DNA from: Grimontia sedimenti | GTDB lineage: Bacteria > Pseudomonadota > Gammaproteobacteria > Enterobacterales > Vibrionaceae | DNA length: 64,000 nt | Direction of reading: 5' to 3' | Assembly (NCBI RefSeq): GCF_011045095.1 | Contig: NZ_JAALDL010000004.1 | Location: 124,001 to 188,000, forward strand | In this document: positions 1 to 8,760 of the stretch, piece after piece | Numbering within the stretch: position 1 is the first letter of the stretch | Layout of the letters: each line of letters starts with the position of its first letter | Translations under genes and position numbers: made by a program | The notes under the pieces: model-generated | Database searches by the model: none | What the model was told of the DNA's origin: nothing | Seen by the model: the letters and a program-made list of their open reading frames with translations, nothing else

Positions 1-369
1 CAGGGGCAAGACTTCCACCACAATCTTTTCCGCATCTTTCCTGGCCGCAATGAATTCGCGGGCAATGGTCAAATGCTCAGGATGATTGCTGTATATGCCT
101 GTGCGGTATTTCTCGCCGACATCTTCGCCTTGCTGGTTCACGCTGTAAGGGTCGATGATTTCAAAGAAATATTCCATCAGCGTCATGACAGAGACCGTGT
201 CAGGGTCGAATTGTGTTCGCACACATTCGGCATAACCATCATAAGGTGTGGCCGTTGAATCGCTGGTGCCATTAGCCCTTCCCGCTTCTGTGGATATCAC
301 ACCTGGCAAGTGGCGCATAAATTCCTGAACGCCCCACAGGCAACCGCCTGCAAAGTAGATCTCTTCCAA
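1..369 (-). CDS. msrA: Peptide methionine (S)-S-oxide reductase MsrA, partial (C-terminal end outside window)
   Basis: The minus strand has an open frame of 123 codons running off the left edge. It opens LEEIYFAGGCLWGVQEF, which contains the MsrA active-site signature GCxWG; its cysteine attacks methionine-S-sulfoxide in damaged proteins. Further MsrA features follow: the TPYDGYAECV region and a YFFEIIDPYSVNQQGEDVGEKYRT segment (family pattern F...HDPT..N.QG.D.G.QYRS). The proposed start is TTG at 369, preceded by GGGAGG with short spacing; no ATG lies in a suitable place. The family is usually 170-210 residues, so roughly the last third is missing. The enzyme is cytoplasmic and acts in oxidative-damage repair with thioredoxin. 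The family is clear; the exact start is less certain. Confidence 0.88.
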   Translation of the reverse strand, partial: MEEIYFAGGCLWGVQEFMRHLPGVISTEAGRANGTSDSTATPYDGYAECVRTQFDPDTVSVMTLMEYFFEIIDPYSVNQQGEDVGEKYRTGIYSNHPEHLTIAREFIAARKDAEKIVVEVLPL

Positions 370-418
370 CTATCCTCCCACTAATCACAGCCGACGATAA
401 GACACGCCTCATACGTTT

Positions 419-682
419 ATACCCAAACGACCTGAAGGTGCTCGCATTCAGAGGTCATCAATGCGTTCAATTCAAGGCAAATTTCGCGAGGAATAGTGGT
501 TCTATTTCCGTGGAATTTAACGAAGAAGTGGGCGCATTGAGGGCCTCCCTTCGGGCGAGTTGACTGACGTCGTGCTCGTTGTTGTCCCTTTTTGATGGAG
601 GTGACTACACCTACAAAGGGACGCCGCGATCACAACGCCAGTCAATCTCGCTGAATCCGGCATCTTCAGGTTGTTTGGGTAT
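419..682. repeat. MITE-like repeat with 22-bp imperfect terminal inverted repeats
   Basis: The left end (419-441, TACCCAAACGACCTGAAGG...) is the near-perfect reverse complement of the right end (660-682, ...CCTTCAGGTTGTTTGGGTA-like), enclosing about 220 bp without a gene. The right end runs into the last codons of the neighbouring GGDEF-EAL gene and supplies its stop. The structure suits a non-autonomous miniature repeat; no transposase is present. Similar-looking ends are common between Vibrionaceae genes (from memory, not searched). Confidence 0.65.
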
Positions 683-3170
683 ATGCATGATACAAGGCTG
701 ACCGAGGGATGTGATCTTTATTTTTACTCAAGTAATCCAACCAGCCATCGACGGGCAAAGGTTTGGCAAAATAGTACCCTTGAGCTGACGCACATCCAAG
801 CTGTCGTAACGTATCGACATGAGACCGCGTTTCCGCCCCTTCTGCGACGACGGCCAAATCCAACACTTTCGCCAGCTGGAGAATCGCCTTGGTGATTTCG
901 TAATCAGACGGGGAGGTATTCACGTCTTTGATAAAGCTGCGGTCGAGCTTGATGTAATCGGCGGAGAGGTTTTTCAGCACAGAGAGAGAAGAATAGCCGG
1001 TACCAAAATCATCAATCGCTATCTTGTAGCCTTTGGCATGCAACATTTCGATGGTCCTGACACAGGTTTCAAAGTCCCGCATCATGTCCCGCTCGGTGAT
1101 TTCCAGAATCAATTGGCTGGGTTTGCATTCTGTCTTATCCAGAATGGTTTGGAGCTGCTCGGCCAAGTCCGTCATGTAGAACATCCTTGCCGAGAAGTTG
1201 ACCGAGATAAAGATATTGGAAGTATCAATGCCAGCGCGTTTCCACTCAGTCACCAGCTTGGCGACTTTACTGAATACCCACTTATCAATATCCACCACCA
1301 GATCTGATTTTTCAGCCACTTCCAAAAAAGCACTCGGCGGAAGTAAGCCAAGTCGTGGGTGTTGCCACCTCACTAACGCTTCTGCCCCGAGGATATTGCC
1401 TGTCGCCAAATTGACTTTGGGCTGGAAGAAAACCATCAATTCATCTTGGCTGACCGCATGGTGTAACCCGCGGCTCGTTTCGATGATGTCATTCACTTCC
1501 GTTGTCATTTCATCTGTGTAGATGCGGTAGCCATCGCGGCCGTTCCGTTTGGCATAATACATCGCGGTATCCGCATTTCTGATCAGGGTTTCACCATCAT
1601 GCCCGTGGTCAGGAAACTCGCAGACGCCAATGCTTGCAGACACAAAAATGGTATTGTCTTCAATGTAATAGGGCTTTCTTATCGCTTTGTTGATTCTCTG
1701 TGCCATCAGCATCCCATTTGCCAGGTCACTGTTGGGCATCAGGATCATAAATTCATCGCCGCCCATTCGGGACACGAAGCCTTTTTCGCCAATCAACAAA
1801 GAAAGTTTCTCCGCCACGTTAATCAGCAAGTTGTCACCCGCAGCATGACCCAGTGAGTCATTGATGGTTTTAAATTCATCAATATCCATGTAAAGCAGCA
1901 AGAAGTTGGTGCCGCTCTGCTTGGAATGGGAGATCTGCTTATCCAGCTCTTTCGAGGCCAACAGCCGGTTACCCAGCCCTGTCAGTGGATCGTGATGGGC
2001 AAGGAAGTCGAAGTTTTTCTTCTCTTCTGTGATGGCTTGATAGGCTTCCGAGAGTCTCGCCGCCATGTTGTTATAAGCGCTTTCAATATGCCCCCATTCA
2101 TCGCTTCGACCCAGGTCAATCGGCCGCTTTGTGCCATTTGATACCAAGCGATCAAACCCATCTTTAAGATCATCCAAAGGCTTCTGGATATGCCTTCTGA
2201 CGACATAATTGATGAGTAATACAGAGAATAAAAACGCCAACAGGCTGATAATGATGGCATTCAAACGGGATTCGCTGATCAGATCTTCTAACTGGGTGGT
2301 GAGTTGCAACGTCTGATCCTGTACCCGGGCTTCGGTATTTTCGACCATTTGAAGCAGCCCAGTTTGCGATTGAACCAGCGCTGCGATCACCACCCAGCGC
2401 TGATCCAAATTCGCCCTGATTTTCCTGAGCGCGGCGTGGTAGTTATCCAATGTCTGCGCGATGGCGACTTTCTGTGTCTTGACCTCAGAGGTGGGAATAT
2501 CAACGTTCTCGAGATGAAGCTGAAGGATATCCAGCTCTTTCTCCGCCTCGATGAGCAGGACTTTTTCCGTCTCGGGCGTAATGCGGCTATGAATATCACC
2601 CAGCATTTTCCCCACGGTGAGGAACGATTCGCGAAGCATGGCGATGATATCCAACTCATTGTTGTAGATGACCACTTCCTCATCACTGAGGTGCTCCAAC
2701 TTGCTCTCAGCCACTGCAAATTCGAGCGCATTGAGTTGCTCGGCTAACGTGGCATCCGTCGTTTTGGCTTCTTTGAGGATCCGGTTTAACGCCAGCGAAC
2801 TGCCGAGAAAACGGTGAAAATTGTCAATGAAAGCGTCAATCTTGTGGGAAAAATCCTGATTCGTGGAGAGATCTCTTAGCCTTTGAAGTTGAAAATCAAT
2901 GTCAAACGCCTCTTCAGACAGCGCCGTTTCACTGTAGAGGAAAGTTTGCTCCAAAAGCTTGACCCGTGAGGTCAATGCAAAGACGCGACGACTGATTTCG
3001 GAGTTCACAATCAGCTCAGAGACATGACGGGAAGTTTCTGTTTTCAGCGTGGATTCGACATAGAACAGAGAACGAATGACGATCAGGACAGCAAAGCTCA
3101 CCATAAGCAGTGAAATCAAGCTTGAGATAATGAGTCTTTGCGTGATGCTCGTATTGTTCTTGTTCATCAT
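666..3170 (-). CDS. Membrane-bound GGDEF-EAL c-di-GMP enzyme with large periplasmic sensor domain
   Basis: This is an 834-residue inner-membrane protein. It has TM1 at ~13-35, a ~270-residue helical periplasmic region, TM2 at ~305-325, a HAMP-like linker, a GGDEF domain (intact GGDEF at ~470-474) and an EAL domain (EALVRW at ~597, EITE, DDFGTGYSSL and KLDRSFI all kept). Both synthesis and hydrolysis of c-di-GMP therefore look possible. The ATG at 3170 was chosen because it overlaps the stop of the upstream binding-protein gene by 4 nt (ATGA); an ATG at 3179 is also in frame. The coupling implies the periplasmic binding protein is its ligand sensor, as in LuxP-LuxQ or NspS-MbaA. The final residues AYTQTT are encoded by the terminal repeat of the adjacent MITE-like element. 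Confidence 0.9.
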   Translation of the reverse strand: MMNKNNTSITQRLIISSLISLLMVSFAVLIVIRSLFYVESTLKTETSRHVSELIVNSEISRRVFALTSRVKLLEQTFLYSETALSEEAFDIDFQLQRLRDLSTNQDFSHKIDAFIDNFHRFLGSSLALNRILKEAKTTDATLAEQLNALEFAVAESKLEHLSDEEVVIYNNELDIIAMLRESFLTVGKMLGDIHSRITPETEKVLLIEAEKELDILQLHLENVDIPTSEVKTQKVAIAQTLDNYHAALRKIRANLDQRWVVIAALVQSQTGLLQMVENTEARVQDQTLQLTTQLEDLISESRLNAIIISLLAFLFSVLLINYVVRRHIQKPLDDLKDGFDRLVSNGTKRPIDLGRSDEWGHIESAYNNMAARLSEAYQAITEEKKNFDFLAHHDPLTGLGNRLLASKELDKQISHSKQSGTNFLLLYMDIDEFKTINDSLGHAAGDNLLINVAEKLSLLIGEKGFVSRMGGDEFMILMPNSDLANGMLMAQRINKAIRKPYYIEDNTIFVSASIGVCEFPDHGHDGETLIRNADTAMYYAKRNGRDGYRIYTDEMTTEVNDIIETSRGLHHAVSQDELMVFFQPKVNLATGNILGAEALVRWQHPRLGLLPPSAFLEVAEKSDLVVDIDKWVFSKVAKLVTEWKRAGIDTSNIFISVNFSARMFYMTDLAEQLQTILDKTECKPSQLILEITERDMMRDFETCVRTIEMLHAKGYKIAIDDFGTGYSSLSVLKNLSADYIKLDRSFIKDVNTSPSDYEITKAILQLAKVLDLAVVAEGAETRSHVDTLRQLGCASAQGYYFAKPLPVDGWLDYLSKNKDHIPRSALYHAYTQTT

Positions 3171-4324
3171 GGCTTCCATATCTTTAGGTAGGCATCGCGA
3201 TAGCCATTATTCGGGTCGTAGACACCTCGCTGATGCTTGCCCAGTAGCGCACCGACGTTTTCAGGTGTCACCAAATGCACGGGGGCAGAATAGCCGCTCG
3301 GCGGAAGTTGATTAAATGCCCGGTTGAGCTCATCCGTGATCTGCCAACCATGCAGATAAAGCGGTTCTGGTACGGTCGCTAACTGGAAATTATTGTTGTT
3401 GATGCGCTTATACGCGGCCCGGCTTCCATCACCGGCTGAGATGTTTTGCGGAATTTGAGACTGGTGCTCTAGGTTGGTTTCCAGCGAAGGGATAACAAAA
3501 TCAATGTAGAGATCGTTGATGGCAAGGATATAAGTGATGTCTTCGCTGTATTTTTTCCATAGGCTATCAAAGGTAACGGGCATCTGTTCAGCGATTTTAT
3601 CAAGAGGCAGTGCATTGACTTCCAGTACCTCACAGGTCTTGCAACGTCGGATGGTATCCGCCATGACATTGGCTTTAATGGTCGCAATTTCGTAGTTCGG
3701 GTCGGTGAAGATAAGGGCTCTGGCCTGTCCTTGGGAACTGACAATCGCCAACATAGCGGCCGTTTCAGCAACGGCAAGCGGGTCGGTGGTGACGTTCATG
3801 AACAGGCCAAGTTCGCTGTTGCCTCCTGCCAACTCAGTCGCATGCCAGCCGATCACCACGATACCTTGGCGTTTAGCGACCTCTAACACGTCTTTGTGAT
3901 GCTTTGCGTCGATACCACCAAGAACAATCGCGTCAGGTTTGAAGCTGATGGCTTTCTTAATCGCAGCACCCTGTCGAACCTCAGAGCCAAACCCATCAAT
4001 GAATCTCAGATGCCAGTCTAGATTCGAAATGGCCTCAGACATGCCTTTCCCAACACCGTATACGCCGCCATTTCTCAAGTCGGAAGCGACATAAATGATG
4101 TTTTTGTTGCTGACGATACGCGGCCCAGTCACAGGACCGTCCCAGATATCATTCTCAGATATCGCTTTGCTCACCTTCTCTTCTGCATACGCAACATAGT
4201 CCACCTCCATCATGTCGGCGGAACACGTTGTCGCGATGAAAAAGAAGACGAAAGTCTTGATTCGAGAAAAAATATAATCAGCCAAAGAATGAGACCCGTC
4301 TATTTTATAAATCTCATGTATCAT
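3167..4324 (-). CDS. Type-1 periplasmic binding protein (sugar/LacI-fold), putative sensor partner of the GGDEF-EAL protein
   Basis: The 385 residues contain a hydrophobic export segment (FVFFFIATTCSA, ~25-37) followed by a ribose/LacI-type bilobal binding fold (IIYVASDLRNGGVYGVGKGMSEAI; DAIVLGGIDAK; ARALIFTDPNYEIATIKA; YILAINDLYIDFVIPSLE; AGDGSRAAYKRI). The ATG at 4324 leaves an unusually long tail before the signal sequence; a TTG 13 codons later would give a more typical signal peptide. No permease or ATPase gene is nearby, and the gene is translationally coupled to the GGDEF-EAL gene (4-nt overlap). A signalling role is therefore more likely than transport (inference). The ligand is unknown. 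It lies 52 bp from the divergent LuxP-like gene, so the two share a control region. Confidence 0.8.
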   Translation of the reverse strand: MIHEIYKIDGSHSLADYIFSRIKTFVFFFIATTCSADMMEVDYVAYAEEKVSKAISENDIWDGPVTGPRIVSNKNIIYVASDLRNGGVYGVGKGMSEAISNLDWHLRFIDGFGSEVRQGAAIKKAISFKPDAIVLGGIDAKHHKDVLEVAKRQGIVVIGWHATELAGGNSELGLFMNVTTDPLAVAETAAMLAIVSSQGQARALIFTDPNYEIATIKANVMADTIRRCKTCEVLEVNALPLDKIAEQMPVTFDSLWKKYSEDITYILAINDLYIDFVIPSLETNLEHQSQIPQNISAGDGSRAAYKRINNNNFQLATVPEPLYLHGWQITDELNRAFNQLPPSGYSAPVHLVTPENVGALLGKHQRGVYDPNNGYRDAYLKIWKP

Positions 4325-4376
4325 TAATAAGCATGTTAATAGAGTTTTTCCTATTGGTAAACCACAAGGAAGGTAA

Positions 4377-5459
4377 ATGAAAAGAAGTATTTTGGCAGGC
4401 CTGATTTTCGCTTTAGGGTCTGCATCTTTTTCAGCTATTGCTAATAAAACCCCAAATAATCTGAATAATGAAAAACTTAAAGACTTTCAGAAAAAAGTAA
4501 GTGACCCACCCTTACCGATCAATATGAAAAATTTACGCAAACCGATGCGTATCGCTATTATTTATCCTAGTGCAGATATCTCTGATTTTTGGATAAAAAA
4601 CTTCAAAGCAATGACTCAGCGACTATTGGCGCTGAGGGTTCCCTATGAGGTTCACGAATTCTCCTCAAGGCAGATAGAGCATTCTCGGCAAACCCAGTAC
4701 ACCGACCAAGTCTTGAGCGCTGAGGAGCCCTATGACTTTGTCATTTTTGGTCCTTCCGAGCTTGATTTACAAGCCACCAATATCCAAAAGCTGTCCGCAT
4801 CAAAACAATTTAAAACCTTCATTTGGGCGTTCCATACGCCAGATAGCACATGGACCCATCAGCCTGATGCCTGGTTCGACTTTTCGAGTGCCATGGGCGC
4901 TGATGTACTTTGCGACCATGTGATTAAGCACGTGGGCAAAGAGGTGGAATTTGCTGCCAACCGAGGTATCCCTGGCATTACAGATACTCAACGTTCTCAA
5001 GGGTTTATCGACTGTGTACAGCGGAAAGGTAACTGGCGCAATATCTACGAACACTTTGGCCAATATCAGAAGCTCGGAGGCGCTGACGGCGTGCGATTGG
5101 TGCTCAATAATTTTCCCGAAGTATCGATGATACACAATGCCAATACCGCCATGACCATGGGTGCTGTCGAAGCGCTTGGTGAAGCAGACAGATTGTCTGA
5201 TATTTATGTTACGGGCTGGGGTGGAACGGCAAAAGAGATCGAAAAGATTCGGGCGGGTGAATTAGATGCGACGCCAATGAGGATGAGCGATGATCTGGGT
5301 GTGGCCACCGCAGAGGCCATTAAATTTCACCTCGAAGGCAGGGCTTCTGAAGTGCCTTTAATTTACCTCGGACGCATCACCGTTGTTCATAACCAAATGA
5401 AAGAAAGCGAATTAAACCGCCTAACCAAAGAAGCATTCCGTTATTCGGGAATCGAGTAG
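4377..5459 (+). CDS. LuxP-like periplasmic binding protein (autoinducer-2 receptor family)
   Basis: The 360 residues include a signal peptide (cut near 22) and a type-1 binding-protein fold with strong resemblance to Vibrio LuxP: IYPSADISDFWIKN, GAVEALGEAD, VTGWGG and MRMSDDLGVATAEAIK, ending KEAFRYSG (LuxP ends KKRAFRYSDN). Aligned from memory with V. harveyi LuxP, several AI-2 contacts are kept: Ser69, Trp72, Arg206, Thr257, Trp281, Arg302. Others differ: LuxP Gln77 corresponds to Asp, Asp267 to Ala, and Asn159 is not kept. The ligand may be AI-2 or a relative. No luxQ is present; the nearest signalling protein is the divergent GGDEF-EAL gene. A good ribosome site (AAGGAAGG) precedes the ATG. 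Confidence 0.82.
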   Translation: MKRSILAGLIFALGSASFSAIANKTPNNLNNEKLKDFQKKVSDPPLPINMKNLRKPMRIAIIYPSADISDFWIKNFKAMTQRLLALRVPYEVHEFSSRQIEHSRQTQYTDQVLSAEEPYDFVIFGPSELDLQATNIQKLSASKQFKTFIWAFHTPDSTWTHQPDAWFDFSSAMGADVLCDHVIKHVGKEVEFAANRGIPGITDTQRSQGFIDCVQRKGNWRNIYEHFGQYQKLGGADGVRLVLNNFPEVSMIHNANTAMTMGAVEALGEADRLSDIYVTGWGGTAKEIEKIRAGELDATPMRMSDDLGVATAEAIKFHLEGRASEVPLIYLGRITVVHNQMKESELNRLTKEAFRYSGIE

Positions 5460-5474
5460 GGAATATCGATTTCT

Positions 5475-5512
5475 GACACCTTTAATTCTCAATAATGAGA
5501 ATTAAAGGTGTC
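5475..5512. terminator. Perfect 17-bp hairpin after the LuxP-like gene
   Basis: The arm at 5475-5491 is exactly complementary to 5496-5512 with a 4-nt loop. The stem is AT-rich and no T-run follows, so it may act as a weak terminator or mRNA 3'-end stabiliser for the gene ending at 5459. Confidence 0.45.
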
Positions 5513-5714
5513 GACAGGGTAATTTAAATCCAAAACTTTAAAGATAAAAAAATAAAGAAATTATCAATTTTAATTTTAGAGAGTAAATAACCTCAAAATG
5601 AATTCTGTTTCATATAATAAAAAGCAGAAACATGACATTCATTGTTATTCATGAGCACATACACTTTCGTTTCTCTTGTCGAAGAAAAACAATCTTCTCA
5701 AGCATATATACCCA

Positions 5715-6920
5715 CTAGCGGACAGAGATCGCCACCCTGACGCCCAACCCCGGTTCTGCATCAAACAGCTCAATATGGCCGTAATGCAAACCAGCCACGG
5801 CTTTTGCCAAGGACAACCCAAGACCAAGGCCACCATCGGTGCGACTTTTGTCGACACGGTATAAACGCTCGAACACGCGCTCTTTTTCTTCATCAGAGAT
5901 ACCGGGGCCATTATCACTCACTTCGAGCCACACATTGCCGTTTTCCGGATTTTCACCGCAGCGAAGCTGGATTTGACTGCCCGCAGGACAATAACGCAGC
6001 GCGTTCTCAATCAGGTTCGCCACCTGCTGGATAAGCAGCTCTCGATCGCCTTGAATCATCAGTGGTGAGTCCGGCTTCTCTACCGTCAGCGTCATCTCTG
6101 CATCTTCGGCGACATCGACGTAAATCTCTGCCACCGTCTCAATGACATTGTTCAGGTCAAGCGCCATAAAGCGGCTTCGGCGCGCACCGGATTCAATCTG
6201 GGAAATCCGCAACAATGCATCGAAAATAGAAGCCAAACGCTGCGAATCTTCCAACGCTTTGTCGAGTTCCTCGATAAAAGCGTCATCGAGATTCGGCTCA
6301 ACGCGCTCCGCGTCTTCCCGCAGTGTCAACAGGTTATGGCGCAAGCGGGTAATCGGTGTTTTTAGCTCATGAGCGATGTTGGCAGAGATGTCGCTCATCG
6401 CCGCGACAGAGCCTTCCAGCCGTGACAGCATGTCATCAACAGAAACTGAAATTCTCGCCAAATCGTTGTGTATGTATTTCACGTCGGTCCGAGCGGAAAG
6501 ATCGCCCTCAGCCGCCGCATTGAGCACGCTTTCAATGCGATTGATACGTTTTTGGCTAATACGGCTCATCGCAACAACCAATGCCACGGTGAAAATCGAC
6601 ACCAGTACGCCAGCAAGTACAAAACCAGACGCCAGCACCGCAAGAATCTCGTCGTCTTCAATCGGGTCATCATCCACTTTTTTATGGTGACCGGTAGCTA
6701 ACTGCTGGGACTCTTTCACTATCTCACGGTTTTGGTCTTTCAGTTCATGCTCGACATAGAAGAAAGTCACGGTTGCCATCAGCACCAGACTGATAATCGA
6801 CACACCACCAAACATCAAACCTTGCTGGGTTGCAGAGCTTTTCATCCAGGACGGTAACAACGTCAGCAGTTTGCGCTTGGAAAAGTGGCGATGGAAAAAG
6901 TCCGTCACTCTGGCTTTCAT
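5715..6920 (-). CDS. Sensor histidine kinase (HAMP/HisKA/HATPase), partner of adjacent OmpR-type regulator
   Basis: This 401-residue inner-membrane kinase has TM1 at ~35-56, a short periplasmic loop rich in His/Asp (GHHKKVDDDPIEDDE), TM2 at ~94-118 and HAMP to ~171. The H-box is NIAHELKTPITRL (His184), the N-box NLIENALRYCP, G1 DNGPGIS and G2 GGLGLGLSLAKAV. It overlaps the response-regulator stop by 4 nt (ATGA). The acidic/His loop could sense a cation or an envelope signal; this is speculative. PepSY proteins upstream in the same run of genes suggest an envelope-stress or metal-type signal. Last gene of the run. Confidence 0.92.
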   Translation of the reverse strand: MKARVTDFFHRHFSKRKLLTLLPSWMKSSATQQGLMFGGVSIISLVLMATVTFFYVEHELKDQNREIVKESQQLATGHHKKVDDDPIEDDEILAVLASGFVLAGVLVSIFTVALVVAMSRISQKRINRIESVLNAAAEGDLSARTDVKYIHNDLARISVSVDDMLSRLEGSVAAMSDISANIAHELKTPITRLRHNLLTLREDAERVEPNLDDAFIEELDKALEDSQRLASIFDALLRISQIESGARRSRFMALDLNNVIETVAEIYVDVAEDAEMTLTVEKPDSPLMIQGDRELLIQQVANLIENALRYCPAGSQIQLRCGENPENGNVWLEVSDNGPGISDEEKERVFERLYRVDKSRTDGGLGLGLSLAKAVAGLHYGHIELFDAEPGLGVRVAISVR

Positions 6921-7612
6921 TTCGCCTCACCGCCTTTTTGTTCAAGCTTATAGCCCACGCCGCGGACAGTCTGAATCAGCGTATCGCCAAAAGGCTTTTC
7001 GAGCTTGTTGCGAAGGCGGCTGATATGGGTTTCCACCACGCTGGTTTGCGGGTCGAAATGAATATCCCATACGTGTTCAAGTAGCATGGTGCGGGTGATC
7101 ACCCGACCAGGGTGGCGAAGGAACAGCTCCAGAATACGGAACTCTTTCGGCTGTAAATCCAGTGGCTGCCCCTGACGGGTGGCGGAGTGCTCAAACAGGT
7201 TCAGCACCACGTCGCCATAACTGATTTCAGGACTGGCTTCGGTGGACTTCAACACAGAGCGGCGGGAAAGCGCGGTGACGCGAGCCAACAGCTCAGAAAA
7301 CGCGAAAGGCTTGGTGAGATAATCATCACCACCCGCTTCCAAACCCTGCACACGATCATCTACGCCACCGAGGGCGGTCAGAAAAAGTATTGGCGTGCCG
7401 ACCTGAGCCGCACGCAGCGCTTTGACCAAAGAGAGACCATCCAACCCCGGCAACATACGATCGACAATCGCCACATCGTAGCTTTCTGCCATACAAAGCG
7501 TGAGCGCATGCTTACCGTTGTCGGTGACTTCAACCTGATGGCCTGCTTCACGCAGGCCTTTTTCTACAAAACTACTGAGGCTGGTATCGTCCTCGACCAA
7601 CAACACGCGCAT
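6917..7612 (-). CDS. OmpR/PhoB-family response regulator
   Basis: The 231 residues begin with a receiver domain: acidic pair LLVEDD, phospho-acceptor Asp51 in IVDRMLPGLDG, and the LTKPF lysine. A C-terminal winged-helix DNA-binding domain follows (PKEFRILELFLRHPGRVITRTMLLEHVWD...VETHISRLRNKL...TVRGVGYKL). It is cytoplasmic and presumably controlled by the kinase encoded immediately downstream, with a 4-nt overlap. The ATG at 7612 is 33 bp after the small membrane-protein gene, so the four genes from 8538 down to 5715 probably form one operon. The regulon is not visible; autoregulation through the promoter upstream of the PepSY gene is likely by analogy. Confidence 0.93.
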   Translation of the reverse strand: MRVLLVEDDTSLSSFVEKGLREAGHQVEVTDNGKHALTLCMAESYDVAIVDRMLPGLDGLSLVKALRAAQVGTPILFLTALGGVDDRVQGLEAGGDDYLTKPFAFSELLARVTALSRRSVLKSTEASPEISYGDVVLNLFEHSATRQGQPLDLQPKEFRILELFLRHPGRVITRTMLLEHVWDIHFDPQTSVVETHISRLRNKLEKPFGDTLIQTVRGVGYKLEQKGGEAK

Positions 7613-7644
7613 AGGGACTCTCTCTGTTCGGATAACATTGCGGC

Positions 7645-7908
7645 TTATACAGCCGCAATCGGTTCTTCGTCGTTTCTCTTATCTGTGGGGTTGGCGATGT
7701 CGTTATACATCTGGCGTTGTTGCCATTTCGCCGCGATAATTGCCGCTATTCCGGCCATCAAACTGATTCCCAGTGTAACCAGTCCCAGCATAAATAGTAG
7801 TGAGAAACTCACAACACCCAGAATTGCCATAGGTGCCTCTTGAACAACACGTTTCACCATCTCTTTTGCGCGTTGCCACATTGATGTGTTTTTAGTTTCG
7901 TCGCTCAT
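7645..7908 (-). CDS. Small inner-membrane protein, function unknown
   Basis: The start at 7908 (MSDETKNTSMWQRAKEM) is set by GGAGGT four bases upstream; a TTG 12 nt earlier lies inside that ribosome site and is rejected. The 87 residues have an amphipathic basic N-terminus, one long or two short hydrophobic stretches (~30-60: ILGVVSFSLLFMLGLVTLGISLMAGIAAIIA) and an acidic tail. It lies between a PepSY protein gene and a two-component system gene pair on the same strand, which suggests a modulator of the kinase or an envelope-stress factor (inference). The family was not recognised. Confidence 0.7.
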   Translation of the reverse strand: MSDETKNTSMWQRAKEMVKRVVQEAPMAILGVVSFSLLFMLGLVTLGISLMAGIAAIIAAKWQQRQMYNDIANPTDKRNDEEPIAAV

Positions 7909-7992
7909 GTGTACCTCCAATCAGGGACGGCATCGCCCCTACAGATAAATTCGATTGTGACTTTCTAGGGTCTGTTGACCCTATGCGTAGGC

Positions 7993-8538
7993 TTATTTCG
8001 AAGCCATCGCATTGATGCGGGTTTCAACGCGTTTGCCGTTTGCATCCAGCAACTCAACTTCATAAGAAGGCTGGTCACGGTGGTCATCTTGCTCAATGCT
8101 CCACGCTTTACCGCCAACCTGTGTTTCCGCTTGCATCAGCGCTTGTTCCAGAGACAAGTAGGTTCCGTCTTTGATGCCTGATAGCCAAATGGCGTCTTCA
8201 ATGTCGTCATCATCGTGGTGGTCGTCATGGTCACGACGGGCTTTCGTCAAGATCACTTCGCCAGTTGTTGCGTTCACCACGGTTTTGATTTCTTCGCCGG
8301 TTTCGCTTGCCAGCTCAATCTCGTATACCGCCTGGCCCATTTCTACGTCGCGTTCTGCTTCTAGTACCACGCCGCCAGTGGCGTTTTTGGCAATCTCAAC
8401 CGCCTGAACCAGACTGACTGCATCTTCATTCAGTGACTTTGGTGCGTCACCCGCGTTTGCAGTGCCTACCGCCATCATGGCGCTCAGACCCAATACAGCA
8501 GAAATAGCAGCAGGCTTAAAAATCATTGTCTTTTTCAT
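7993..8538 (-). CDS. Secreted PepSY-domain protein (two PepSY repeats)
   Basis: The start at 8538 (MKKTMIFKPAAIS) follows GAGG at good spacing and yields a normal signal peptide ending TANA-GD; the longer in-frame start at 8577 would bury it. The mature ~155 residues contain two PepSY repeats: LVQAVEIAKNATGG...YEIELAS...KTVVNATTGEVI and SLEQALMQAETQVGGKAWSIEQ...YEVELLDANGKRVETRINA. They are separated by a His/Asp-rich linker (ARRDHDDHHDDDDIED) that could bind divalent cations. PepSY proteins next to OmpR/kinase pairs are a recurrent arrangement and may act as periplasmic inhibitors or ligand carriers. Likely first gene of the operon. Confidence 0.82.
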   Translation of the reverse strand: MKKTMIFKPAAISAVLGLSAMMAVGTANAGDAPKSLNEDAVSLVQAVEIAKNATGGVVLEAERDVEMGQAVYEIELASETGEEIKTVVNATTGEVILTKARRDHDDHHDDDDIEDAIWLSGIKDGTYLSLEQALMQAETQVGGKAWSIEQDDHRDQPSYEVELLDANGKRVETRINAMASK

Positions 8539-8760
8539 GGTGTCATCCTCGTTATTGGTATCGGTGGACAAGGACATTTCCCTGTCGACGTAGATACTCT
8601 AACTAAAGGGGCTTTCGCCAACTTTTCGCGAACTATACATTTTTGTAAGGTTTGATAAGACTCGCTTTACCAAGCATTTGCATCGAATAGCTGGATAAAA
8701 AACAGTACTATCAACGTATATGGCAGAAGCCGATACTTACCCTATGCAAGGAGTGCAACT

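Noticed and set aside
2304..2747. 147-codon open frame opposite the GGDEF-EAL gene, and similar long antisense frames elsewhere
   Set aside because: They overlap well-supported genes on the other strand, lack ribosome sites and show no family features.
5475..5512. Possible Fur box in the palindrome after the LuxP-like gene
   Set aside because: The half-sites are in the reverse order (TTCTCA...TGAGAA) to the Fur consensus, and the position is downstream of a gene; better explained as a hairpin.
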